Shown: positions 25,985 to 34,308 of the stretch, in pieces
Layout: every line of letters begins with the position of its first letter
How positions within the stretch are numbered: position 1 is the first letter of the stretch
From: JAVBMP01 sp031552195
Lineage (GTDB): Bacteria > Desulfobacterota > Desulfovibrionia > Desulfovibrionales > Desulfovibrionaceae
Direction of reading: 5' to 3'
NCBI GenBank assembly: GCA_031552195.1
Contig: JAVBMT010000006.1
Location: forward strand, 11,117 to 75,116
Length of the DNA stretch: 64,000 nucleotides
Notes under the pieces: model-generated
What the model was told of the DNA's origin: nothing
The model's database searches: none
The model's input: the letters and a program-made list of their open reading frames with translations, nothing else
Translations under genes and position numbers: made by a program

Positions 25985-27961
25985 TTATTTTATAGTATAT
26001 TCCCTGCCCTTGCCGTTCAGTAAAATTTTATTGCCGTCTTCCGGCCAGGCCCAGAGAAACGGACCCTCGGCTTTGAACATATTTTCATAACGGAACGGTG
26101 TCAGCGGTTTGCCTTCTTCGTTCATCATGGCGTATTTGCCGTCTTTCTTCGCCACCAGCGCCGCGGCGTTCTCAAGCCATTCCGCGCGGTCATAGCGGGC
26201 TGTCTCCTTGCCTTTTTTATCCAGAACAATATAAACGTCTTTATTTCCGCCATAAATATAGGCGATGAAAAAACCTTGATAAACCATGACTGAATCATAA
26301 ACCGGCTCAATAACCTGGCCGCTGCGCCAATTCACAACGCCTCTTTTGGTCCTGCCCGGATTTTCCACTCTCGCCCAGCCTTGAGGCATGTTGTCCAGAG
26401 TGACGTAACCGTAGCGTATGGGAACGAGTTCCTTGCCAGTGCCGTCATAAATTCCCCACAGATTATCGCGCTCTACGATATATAAGGCCTCTTTCGGCGC
26501 CACTGAGGCACTTTTGGGGGCGGTTCCGGTTCCTTGCCTTGTTTCGCGCAACGTTATTTCGTCAAACACCGTTTCGTGCGCGCAGGGCAACACCTCGCGC
26601 CCGGTGTGGTCGATAAGCCCGTATTTATGGCCGCGCCAGACGACGGCCTGCCCGGCGGCGTTAAAGTAAAACTGGTTTTCATAACTATGTTCGCCCAAGG
26701 CTCGCCCGGAGCGGTCAATCAACTGATAGGCGGATGGGCTGCCCCAGGTCATGCGCAGCAGGGGGCCGTTTTTCCGCGTGGGGTAGGAACAGCTCTCTAT
26801 TCCGCCGTATATGAAGGGCAATATCACCTTTCCGTTGCCGTCGATGAGGCCGTGGTTGTTTACGTAATATTCCATTTTTCGCGTGGCGGAAAAAAGCCCG
26901 CCGCCCAGGGAAGCGATTTCTTCATATTCCGGCGGCACAGTCACCTGGTCCCGCGCATCTTTTATGCCGTATAGCTTTTTTTCTTTAAAAATTCTGAAAC
27001 CTTTTCCGTCAGCCTCATAGTCGGACTTTTCCGGCAAAAGCTCGCCCGTGCGGGCGTTGACCCTGTATTCCCGCCCTTCGCTCAGATATTCGTAAATGTC
27101 ACCGGCGGCGCTTGGGTAATAACGCGAACGGAAAGAGCGCAATTTCGCGCCGGAGGCGTCGTACACATGGGTGGCAGCTATGTCTTCGCCGTCGTCAACG
27201 TCAATACCTTTGCCGAGCATATAGGCAAGCAGGAGTTTGCCCTTGGCTGCGGAATCGCCGCGCGAGGCCAGCCATATTCCGGCTTCGGGCATTGCTTTGA
27301 TTTCATTATATTCAACCGGAACAAGCAGGGACCCGTCCGGCCTCATTACGCCCTCAGGTCCGCCGCCTTTTTTGCGCACCCGGAACATGCCTGTTTTCTT
27401 TTCCTGCCAGGCCACTTCACAGCCGCTGGGCGGATTAACGCGAAGTCCGTCCGGCGTGTAGTGCGCCCCGTCGCATAACACCGCGCCGTCGCTCGTAAAA
27501 CTGATGTTTTTATATGCGCCGGGCGGCACTATCCAGCCCTTGCCGGCGTGCAGCGCCCCAAGTTCGCCTTCATCCGTCCTGACCAGGAAAAGGCGCGGCA
27601 AGCGGTTGCCGCCGCTATCGGCCCTGTATACCTCATACCGGAGCGGAAGAATTTCTTCTCCGTCGCGGTTGATAATTCCGGCAAATTCCGGAATAACGCG
27701 CACCGTTTCCCCCCGGATTGTTTTGGCCGTATAGGTTTTTTCATGGTCGGCGCGTTTTACGATAGCCGCTCCGTCATAAAAAAAACCGGCGTCGCTGAAT
27801 TGCGGCGCGATAAGGGTTTTGCCGCTGGCGGCGTCGACATAGCCCCATTTGCCCTCCGCGTCAGGCGCGGGCACAATGGAAACGTCAAGTTCCGCGCGGG
27901 CCGGAAGGGCGGAACTTGCAAAAAGGAATATTGATAAAAACAGAATAATATGATCGTGCAT
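25985..27961 (-). CDS. secreted WG-repeat protein
   Basis: A 658-residue exported protein. The signal peptide (MHDHIILFLSIFLFASSALP, Ala-rich cleavage near 23) is followed by many degenerate WG/KWG beta-repeats: GKWGYVDAASGKTLIAPQFS, KYGLIDHTGREVLPC, NLWGIYDGTGKELVPIRYGY and KYAMMNEEGKPLTPFRYEN. WG-repeat proteins form beta-propeller-like solenoids, probably for binding. No enzymatic motif is visible. The frame extends 73 codons upstream, but only the ATG at 27961 gives a signal peptide; its ribosome-binding site (AGG, 12 nt away) is weak. It is alone on its transcript unless co-transcribed with the SagB-like gene 209 bp upstream. Confidence 0.8.
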   Translation of the reverse strand: MHDHIILFLSIFLFASSALPARAELDVSIVPAPDAEGKWGYVDAASGKTLIAPQFSDAGFFYDGAAIVKRADHEKTYTAKTIRGETVRVIPEFAGIINRDGEEILPLRYEVYRADSGGNRLPRLFLVRTDEGELGALHAGKGWIVPPGAYKNISFTSDGAVLCDGAHYTPDGLRVNPPSGCEVAWQEKKTGMFRVRKKGGGPEGVMRPDGSLLVPVEYNEIKAMPEAGIWLASRGDSAAKGKLLLAYMLGKGIDVDDGEDIAATHVYDASGAKLRSFRSRYYPSAAGDIYEYLSEGREYRVNARTGELLPEKSDYEADGKGFRIFKEKKLYGIKDARDQVTVPPEYEEIASLGGGLFSATRKMEYYVNNHGLIDGNGKVILPFIYGGIESCSYPTRKNGPLLRMTWGSPSAYQLIDRSGRALGEHSYENQFYFNAAGQAVVWRGHKYGLIDHTGREVLPCAHETVFDEITLRETRQGTGTAPKSASVAPKEALYIVERDNLWGIYDGTGKELVPIRYGYVTLDNMPQGWARVENPGRTKRGVVNWRSGQVIEPVYDSVMVYQGFFIAYIYGGNKDVYIVLDKKGKETARYDRAEWLENAAALVAKKDGKYAMMNEEGKPLTPFRYENMFKAEGPFLWAWPEDGNKILLNGKGREYTIK

Positions 27962-28099
27962 AACTGAGTTTACCTGTATGGTGGATATTTGTGTATATTT
28001 GCGGATGGCCGCCTGAATGGGCGCTACGCATGATGGATGTATGGTGGGAACAGTTAAATTTTTGGACTGAGGCGAAAAGTTTGGGCATATCGGCTGGTT

Positions 28100-28128
28100 C
28101 TGGCGGGTGAGCGCTGCCCGCCCGCCAG
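28100..28128 (-). terminator. GC-rich hairpin after the SagB-like gene
   Basis: An 8-bp perfect stem CTGGCGGG (28100-28107) with 28121-28128 and a 13-nt loop, 43 bp past the stop. The T tail is absent, so termination would be weak or Rho-assisted. Confidence 0.35.
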
Positions 28129-28170
28129 TGAGTACAGCCGTTTCGGGCGTGTGCGGCCAGGCGCCGCGCG

Positions 28171-29589
28171 CTATCCGCAAGCAATGCAGTAGAGCGGAGA
28201 GGCGTTTGCGGGCAGTCCGGCGGCTTCTTTAAGCTCTTCGTCATAAAAGGCCGCAATGCCGCAGCAGTTCATGTTAAGGGCGGTGGCTGCGAGATAAAGC
28301 CTTTCGCCGGCGCGCCCGGCGGCGAACATGGCGTGGCGGTAGGCGGTGTCTCCCAGGTCTTTTTCCAGCGCGGCAAGATCGGCCCAGAAAACGGCCAGGA
28401 ATGAAGCCGAGGCGAAAACTTCCTGATCCAGGCAGGCCTTGGCTATTTTAGGACGCAAGTCCTCGCCCATGGTTCCCGGAAGCAGGAGGCGGTGGTTCGG
28501 CTTGAACGGCGCGTAAAGGTAGGAACCTTTAGGAGCTCCGCTGTCCGGAGCCAGAATCAGGGTAAGGTAGCAAGGCAGGGGTTTCGGCATGACGCTTTTC
28601 AATATAAGGCTGATGCGTTCAATCGCTATGCCTTTTTCCGGAAAGATGCGGCGGGAGCGGCGGCGGTGCATCACGTTATCCAGCATGATGTCGGTTCCGG
28701 CGGAGTATACCCTGGCCCGCATGGTCATGAAATCTTCAGGCAGGGTAAGGGATTTTTCCGGATCATAGCACGATAGAACGGATTTATCGGGGGCATAGCA
28801 CGCCAGGATGGAGGCGGCGTCCAGGCTGGCTTCGTGCTTCGGCGCCAGTTCCCTGGTTGAAATGAAGTCATGGCCTTTTTCCGCTTCTCCCCATCCGGAA
28901 TTCGGGGCGCCCCATTCCAGAATCGCCAGGGGCATCTCCTTTTCCATGTCCAGGCCAAGGGTTTTCGCGACAGCCTGCTCGGAAAAATTCAGGATAAGCT
29001 TGGCGTCTATATTGAAGGCCTGCATGGCAAGGTCAAGGTTGGCGGCCAGGTGGCCGGCGTCCAGCAGAACATAGCGGCATCCCCTGGCTTGATATTTCCA
29101 GGCGCTGCGCTCTAAAATTCCGCTTATTATCAGGCGCATGGAAGGAACGTCATTTTCCGCGGAACCGGTTTCGTCTTCCGGCTCCAATTCCAGAACGTGC
29201 ATTACAGGAGGGCCGTCCGGTCCGTTCTGCGCGGAAAAATGATATATTCCGTCAGCCATGTCGGAAACGGAATGCACCTGGGCGTAAACTTCGCAAGGGT
29301 AAAGGGCCCCGGCGCTGGGCCAGGTGCGCAGCCCGGAAACTGTTCTGCTCATTCCGGCCCCGAGCCTCAAAATTGTTGCGATAAGCGGCAGGTTCGCGCT
29401 CAAGGTCAGGCTGGGCCTGCCATATTCCAGCATGGTTTCCCAAAAGGGCACGGGGCAGGTTATGCCTTCCGGCAGCGGTATGAAAGGGGCCTCGGGAAAA
29501 TTCTTGAAAACGTCCGGTTTAGCGGCCATGTCAAGCTTGCGTTTCGGCATTGCCCCGCGCCGGTGTATGGTTTGTTCATGCTGATTCAT
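28171..29589 (-). CDS. SagB-type dehydrogenase with two nitroreductase-like domains
   Basis: A 472-residue protein with two tandem flavin nitroreductase folds, the SagB/McbC-like arrangement. The first half has WPSAGALYPCEVYAQV (about 89-104) and YVLLDAGHLAANLDLAMQAF. The second half has MHRRRSRRIF (near 305) and the mirrored MFAAGRAGERLYLAATALNM. In ribosomal-peptide pathways SagB-type enzymes oxidise azolines to azoles using FMN. Here no SagC/SagD (YcaO) gene or precursor peptide is adjacent, so a different redox role is likely. GGAG lies six bases before the ATG. It is 49 bp downstream of a GT2 gene, probably the same operon. Confidence 0.8.
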   Translation of the reverse strand: MNQHEQTIHRRGAMPKRKLDMAAKPDVFKNFPEAPFIPLPEGITCPVPFWETMLEYGRPSLTLSANLPLIATILRLGAGMSRTVSGLRTWPSAGALYPCEVYAQVHSVSDMADGIYHFSAQNGPDGPPVMHVLELEPEDETGSAENDVPSMRLIISGILERSAWKYQARGCRYVLLDAGHLAANLDLAMQAFNIDAKLILNFSEQAVAKTLGLDMEKEMPLAILEWGAPNSGWGEAEKGHDFISTRELAPKHEASLDAASILACYAPDKSVLSCYDPEKSLTLPEDFMTMRARVYSAGTDIMLDNVMHRRRSRRIFPEKGIAIERISLILKSVMPKPLPCYLTLILAPDSGAPKGSYLYAPFKPNHRLLLPGTMGEDLRPKIAKACLDQEVFASASFLAVFWADLAALEKDLGDTAYRHAMFAAGRAGERLYLAATALNMNCCGIAAFYDEELKEAAGLPANASPLYCIACG

Positions 29590-29638
29590 ATATTACTCCG
29601 AAAGGCTCGAGGCCCGCACGGGCAAGAGGCTGAGAGGT

Positions 29639-30748
29639 TCAGACCAGGCGGTCCGACATGTAATGTCCGTCAAAAATACAGAGCTTGTCCTCCGCGCGCA
29701 TTTTATCCACCCATTGCTCTTCCAGTTCCCGCATGAATCCATTTTCCAGGTACGGGGCGAAAAGACGTTCAACATCGGCCTGAAAGGCCGCTTCACGCGT
29801 AATCAGCCCGGAATCGGCAAGGTTTGACAGGTCATCTTGCAGCAAGCTCCCGGTTTTGGGAAACGGATTCAGCAAATACCATATCCCTGCGGTTATTTCA
29901 GCGCGCAAACGCCGAAGCTCCGGGTTGCCCAGCCCCGGGCCGGGCATATCCGGCAGCCAGAGGAAAAGCAGAGCCAGCCGGAGCAATGAGGCATAAAGCA
30001 TAACCTTGTCGCCGCCCGCGAACATGTAATCCTTGGCCGGGCGCATGTATTTTTCCAGAAAGGCGAAACATTCCGCCGTTCCGCCGTTTAGCACCATCGC
30101 CTGGGCGGAAGAGGCCATATAACGGCATTCTCGCCGGGCGTAACCTTCACGGTTCAGCCTGCGCCGCTCGTACACGGGGTAGGCGTCCGCAGCCACCAGC
30201 TTCCACCCGGCCTGACGCACCTTCATGCAAAGGTGAAAGTCGCCGTGTATCATGTTGGCGTAATTATCCAGGCCGCCCACGGCCCGCCATACGTCGCGGC
30301 GTATCAGCCATACGTTGCCGGGCAGAAAGGTGGCCTGGCGGTCTTCCGCCGGCAGCCCTTCCATTTGCGACATGCGGTAAAGCGCCTTGGAAAGATGGTC
30401 CGCCCCCATTGATGGAATAATGCGGCAACCGGCCATGCCTACTTCAGGAAGGGCCATGTAGCGCATTGCGTTCAACGCCCATTTGGCGTGCGGCCTGGTG
30501 TCCGCGTCCAGGGAAAAAATAACGTCTCCGGTAGCCGCGGCCATGCCGAGGCGTTTTGTCTGGCTGGGGCCGGCATTTTTTTCCAAGCGCATGATTTTTA
30601 TACCGGAAGTTTCAGGAAAAGGCGAGGGAGAAGCGTCGTCCACCAAAATAATTTCATGAAAATTCAGGCCGTAGCCCGGCAGAATGTTCAGCAGCTCGCG
30701 CACAAAGCTGTGGTCGTTGTAAGTATAGGTTACGAAGCTTATTTTCAT
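29639..30748 (-). CDS. family 2 glycosyltransferase
   Basis: A 369-residue GT-A-fold transferase. It opens MKISFVTYTYNDHSFVREL, then EIILVDDASP, and the metal-binding motif in FSLDADTRP at about residue 80. The acceptor-side loop FLPGNVWLIRRDVWRAVGGL and HGDFHLCMKVRQAGW are typical of GT2 enzymes. Hydrophobic residues around 265-285 may make peripheral membrane contact. The start (ATGAAAATA) has only a weak AGG-type site. It is followed closely by the SagB-type gene, an unusual pairing, and is preceded by a copy of the dispersed repeat. Confidence 0.82.
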   Translation of the reverse strand: MKISFVTYTYNDHSFVRELLNILPGYGLNFHEIILVDDASPSPFPETSGIKIMRLEKNAGPSQTKRLGMAAATGDVIFSLDADTRPHAKWALNAMRYMALPEVGMAGCRIIPSMGADHLSKALYRMSQMEGLPAEDRQATFLPGNVWLIRRDVWRAVGGLDNYANMIHGDFHLCMKVRQAGWKLVAADAYPVYERRRLNREGYARRECRYMASSAQAMVLNGGTAECFAFLEKYMRPAKDYMFAGGDKVMLYASLLRLALLFLWLPDMPGPGLGNPELRRLRAEITAGIWYLLNPFPKTGSLLQDDLSNLADSGLITREAAFQADVERLFAPYLENGFMRELEEQWVDKMRAEDKLCIFDGHYMSDRLV

Positions 30749-30802
30749 TCCGGTTGCCTGGTTGGTTGGTGCCGTGGGCGTTCCGCGGCGTGAAACGCCT
30801 TA

Positions 30803-30967
30803 GACATTTTAACTTTGAAATATCTCCGCAAGAATCGGTTTTGAATGCGGAAGGCTATATCTTATCCGACATGTACAAGCCAGAAGCGGCTTGTACTAAT
30901 AAAGACACGCAGCGCTGCTCGCTTGCGGGCGTACGCTAACGCTACCGCCAGGGCATTTATAAAATGG
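30803..30967 (+). repeat. dispersed intergenic repeat, short reference copy
   Basis: Landmarks in order: CATTTTAACTTTGAAA, GCAAGAATCG, TTTTGAATGCGGAAGGC, the hairpin GTACAAGCC/GGCTTGTAC (30873-30881/30888-30896), GCTGCTCGCTTGCGGGCGTA, and GCCAGGGCATTT. It is inserted between the GT2 gene and dinB. Shares order and sequence with 20157-20456 (inverted) and 61113-61213 (inverted). Confidence 0.75.
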
Positions 30968-30968
30968 C

Positions 30969-32021
30969 CTAATACTCCAGCATGAGCTGGATTTGCCGTT
31001 CTTCCCCGTCAAAGTTGGAAACGCTGATTCCGGCCAGTCTGACGTCCTGCTTCAGTTCAAGGGCGTTAAACAGCGTTTCGGCGGTGCTGTAAACAGCCTG
31101 CGGGTCACAAATGCGCTCCGGCAGGGTTTTGCTGCGCGTCACTTGAGTAAAATCGGCGAATTTGATTTTCAGTGTGACGGTGCGGCCTGAAAATCCGTGT
31201 TTTTTCAAGGAAGCGCCAATCCTTTCCGCCTGTTTGCTCAGCCAGCCCTTTATTTCTTCACGGTCGCGCGTATTGCGGGGAAAGGTGTTTTCCGCCCCTT
31301 CCGATTTGGGCGGGCGGTACGGCACAATTCCCCTGGGGTCATTTCCGGAAGCGCGCAAATAAAGCAACGAGCCTATCTTTCCCAGCCTGCGCTCCCAGAA
31401 TTCCTGCGGGTACTTCACCATGTCGCCAGCTGTGGACACGCCGATGGCGTCCATAATTTTCATGGTCTGCCGCCCTATGCCGGGTATGCGGTCAAGCGGC
31501 AGGTCACGCAGGAAATTATGCACCTCATGCGGGTGAATGACGCTAACGCCATCCGGTTTGTGCAGGTCTGAGGCGATTTTCGCCAGAAATTTCAGAGGGG
31601 CCAGGCCTGTCGAGCAGGTAAGGCCGCTTACTCCGTAAACAGCCTGCTTGATGCTTTGAGCCACTTCTTCCGGGGGGCCGAATTTTTCCACCAGGTCGCT
31701 GGCGTCCAGAAAGGCCTCGTCAACTGAAATCTGCTCGATAAGCGGGGAAAATTCCCTGAGCACGGTCATTATTTGAAGGGAAACCTCTTTGTAGCGGCTC
31801 ATGCGCACCGGTACAAAACAGCCTTTCGGGCAAAGCTTTTTAGCCATGAATATGGGCATGGCCGAACGCACGCCATATTTGCGCGCTTCATAGGAGGAGG
31901 CTGAAACAACCCCCCGCGCTCCTCCGCCCACAATTACCGGAAGGCCGCGCAGGTTCGGGTCGTCAAGCTGTTCAACGGATGCGAAAAACGCATCCATGTC
32001 AATGTGCATTATCCAGCGCAT
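30969..32021 (-). CDS. dinB: DNA polymerase IV (Y family)
   Basis: A 350-residue error-prone translesion polymerase. The N-terminus MRWIMHIDMDAFFASVEQ carries the first catalytic Asp (Asp8). SVDEAFLDASD gives the second carboxylate pair. YEARKYGVRSAMP and the helix-hairpin-helix DRIPGIGRQTMKIMDA are all DinB features. The C-terminus GEERQIQLMLEY ends without an obvious clamp-binding QxxLxLF; RQIQLML is the nearest match. No LexA-like box was recognised upstream. Its start lies 40 bp from the TerC-type gene stop, on the same strand. Confidence 0.93.
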   Translation of the reverse strand: MRWIMHIDMDAFFASVEQLDDPNLRGLPVIVGGGARGVVSASSYEARKYGVRSAMPIFMAKKLCPKGCFVPVRMSRYKEVSLQIMTVLREFSPLIEQISVDEAFLDASDLVEKFGPPEEVAQSIKQAVYGVSGLTCSTGLAPLKFLAKIASDLHKPDGVSVIHPHEVHNFLRDLPLDRIPGIGRQTMKIMDAIGVSTAGDMVKYPQEFWERRLGKIGSLLYLRASGNDPRGIVPYRPPKSEGAENTFPRNTRDREEIKGWLSKQAERIGASLKKHGFSGRTVTLKIKFADFTQVTRSKTLPERICDPQAVYSTAETLFNALELKQDVRLAGISVSNFDGEERQIQLMLEY

Positions 32022-32061
32022 GGCTGAATCCTTCCAGCGGCGTCAGGCGTTACCGGCCCGT

Positions 32062-33612
32062 TCAAGCTTCCTTGCTGATGCGTACAAGGTCTATGCGGCG
32101 CTCGGAAACTTCGACAACGGTAAATATAAGCCCGTTAAACGCAAATTTTTCTCCACGTTCCGGAAGGTGCCCGAATTTGTCCAGCAAAAAACCGGCCAGC
32201 GAGCTGTAGGCGCCGTCCGGGTCAACCAGCCAGTTTATGTCCAGGCGTTGTTCAAGAAGGTGCAAATCGGTGCCGCCCTGAACCAGCAAGTGGTCTTCCG
32301 CTTCCACAATGTCAGGGTCATGTTCGTCGGCATGGAAGTCTCCGGCAATGGCCTCAAAAACGTCAACGGGAGTAATCAGGCCGGTTATGGAGCCGAACTC
32401 GTCAGCCACCATGACCATCTGCCCGCTGGCTTTGCGCAGCAGGTTAAGAAGGCGCACCGCGTCCATGCTTTCCGGCGCGAAAACGGGGTCGCGCAGCGTA
32501 TCGAAGTCTTTAAGGTCGCTTTCCTCGTATATGGCGGCCATAAGGTCTTTGCCTTTGGCAATGCCTATTACGTCGTCAAGGTTATTTCCGCGGCAAACCG
32601 GGTAAAGACTGTGGTTATTGGACATAAGCTGGGAATGCACGGCTTCTTTCCCGGCCAGCAGGTTGATCCAGCTTATTTCCGTGCGCGGGGTCATGAGCGA
32701 GCGCACGGAGCGTTCGCTCAAGGTAAGCACGCCGGTTATCATGTTGCTTTCTTCACCCACAATGACGGCTTCCTGTGCGGCTTCGTGCGGATCGGCCTCG
32801 TCATCTTCCTCGTTGTCTTCCTCCATTTTGCGGTGGTGTTCGCCCATAAACCGCAGGACGGCATCGGCCGTGCGCGCGCGCATGGGCCTTCCGGCCTGAA
32901 TTTTCAGGTAGTTGCGCAGCGAGATCTGGTTGAAGCTTTCGATAAGGATGGAAAAGCCGATAGCGGCGTAGAGATAACCTTTGGGAATGGCCAGCCCGAA
33001 GCCTTCCAGCACCAGGCTGAACCCTATCATAAGCAAAAAGCCCAGGCAGAGCACAACAACCGTGGGGTGTTTGCCAACGAAAGAGGTCAGCGGTTTGGAA
33101 GCCAGCAGCATCAGGGCGATAGCCACGGTCACGGCCGCCATCATTACCGGAAGGCTTTGAACCATGCCTACGGCTGTAATTACCGCATCAAGCGAGAATA
33201 CCGCGTCGAGCACAACAATTTGAAGCACCACCGTCCAGAATTTCGGGTGGCTTGGGGTCAGGGGGTCGTTTTCCGGATTGGCCTCCAGCCTTTCATGCAG
33301 TTCCCCGGTAGCCTTGAAAAGCAGAAAGAAACCGCCGACTATAAAAATAAGGTCACGCCCGGAAAAACTGACGCTTCCCGCGCTGATCAGCGGATTATTA
33401 AGGGTTATCATCCACGACATCAGCGAAAGCAGCACCAGGCGCAGGCACAGGGCCAGCAAAAGCCCGAGCACCCTGGCCTTGTCGCGTTGCCCTTTGGGCA
33501 GCCGGTCGGCCAGGATTGCGATAAAAACCAGGTTGTCTATGCCAAGCACAACCTCAAGGGTGATCAGGGTGATCAATCCTACCCATATTGTCGGGTCAAA
33601 CAACCATTCCAT
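32062..33612 (-). CDS. TerC-family membrane protein fused to CBS pair and CorC/HlyC domain
   Basis: A 516-residue inner-membrane protein matching the E. coli YoaE/YegH architecture. Residues 1-225 form the TerC-type channel/exporter domain with about seven helices (TLEVVLGIDNLVFIAILADR, VLDAVFSLDAVITAVGM). After an acidic linker (HRKMEEDNEEDDEADPHEAA) comes a tandem CBS module (about 290-410: SVRSLMTPRTEISWINLLAG, VMVADEFGSITGLITPVDVF). The protein closes with a CorC_HlyC domain (430-510). TerC proteins are linked to metal-ion (often Mn2+) homeostasis; CBS modules usually sense adenine nucleotides. Substrate is inferred only from the family. The Shine-Dalgarno is weak. Confidence 0.88.
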   Translation of the reverse strand: MEWLFDPTIWVGLITLITLEVVLGIDNLVFIAILADRLPKGQRDKARVLGLLLALCLRLVLLSLMSWMITLNNPLISAGSVSFSGRDLIFIVGGFFLLFKATGELHERLEANPENDPLTPSHPKFWTVVLQIVVLDAVFSLDAVITAVGMVQSLPVMMAAVTVAIALMLLASKPLTSFVGKHPTVVVLCLGFLLMIGFSLVLEGFGLAIPKGYLYAAIGFSILIESFNQISLRNYLKIQAGRPMRARTADAVLRFMGEHHRKMEEDNEEDDEADPHEAAQEAVIVGEESNMITGVLTLSERSVRSLMTPRTEISWINLLAGKEAVHSQLMSNNHSLYPVCRGNNLDDVIGIAKGKDLMAAIYEESDLKDFDTLRDPVFAPESMDAVRLLNLLRKASGQMVMVADEFGSITGLITPVDVFEAIAGDFHADEHDPDIVEAEDHLLVQGGTDLHLLEQRLDINWLVDPDGAYSSLAGFLLDKFGHLPERGEKFAFNGLIFTVVEVSERRIDLVRISKEA

Positions 33613-33854
33613 AAGCTAAACGCCGTTCCATTGCCCCTTTTATTGATAGTGGAGCGTTATTTCAGTTAAATCGCCCTGGAGGGCGCCGCACGTTCGAAAG
33701 ATTCCGGCGCTTGCACGGCAACGGCGGCAAGCGCTACGCCCGGCACGGAGCGGGCTTTTGGCTCCAACTTTCAGTTTTGAAAGCGCGCCGCAAAATCCGC
33801 GCTTTATTGCTTTCTTAAAAACAATAACGGCGCCGTTCAAAAAAAACGAGAGTC

Positions 33855-34304
33855 TTAGAAGTCTTCCGGCGCCTTGGTGAAGACCGAAAAAGCCCTTTCC
33901 GTGACGTCATCCATTTCTTCGCCGTGGTCATAACCCAAAAGATGGGCCAACGCATGGGCCAACAGCGCCGCGCAACGTTCTTCCGCCCCCATGCCGTACA
34001 GCGAACATTCTCGCCGCAAGGTCTGCGGCGAGATAAAAATCGTGCCCAGGCGGCGTTGCGAACCGCCGGAAGGGTTTTGCCCTTCTGGAAAAGACAGCAC
34101 GTTGGTCGGGCCGGAGCAACCCAGATATTCCTCGTTCAATCCGGCTATTTCCGTATCGCTCAACACCACGAGTTCCGCTTCGGCTTCCGGAAATCCCACG
34201 GCCCCAAGCATGGACGAGAAAAGTTTTTGCAGGCCCGCCCGGCCAAAAGGCATAAGCCAGGCGACAGCCTGGTCGCGGCTTATCTCAAGCGGCGTTCCAT
34301 GCAT
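33855..34304 (-). CDS. ybeY: endoribonuclease YbeY
   Basis: A 149-residue single-strand-specific RNase that acts in 16S rRNA 3'-end maturation and ribosome quality control. The zinc motif H-x3-H-x5-H is present as HALAHLLGYDHG (His117, His121, His127). The upstream region SDTEIAGLNEEYLGCSGPTNVLS is the usual family sequence; the more common HG of the motif is HA here. The start at 34304 gives normal length; upstream in-frame codons lie within the HD-hydrolase gene. It begins four bases past that gene's stop, in the conserved phoH-HD hydrolase-ybeY operon. Confidence 0.92.
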   Translation of the reverse strand: MHGTPLEISRDQAVAWLMPFGRAGLQKLFSSMLGAVGFPEAEAELVVLSDTEIAGLNEEYLGCSGPTNVLSFPEGQNPSGGSQRRLGTIFISPQTLRRECSLYGMGAEERCAALLAHALAHLLGYDHGEEMDDVTERAFSVFTKAPEDF

Positions 34305-34308
34305 GCGC

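Noticed and set aside
31996..33669. A 557-codon frame opposite the TerC-CBS-CorC gene
   Set aside because: Fully antisense to a well-matched gene; composition is His/Gln/Lys-rich and resembles no protein family.
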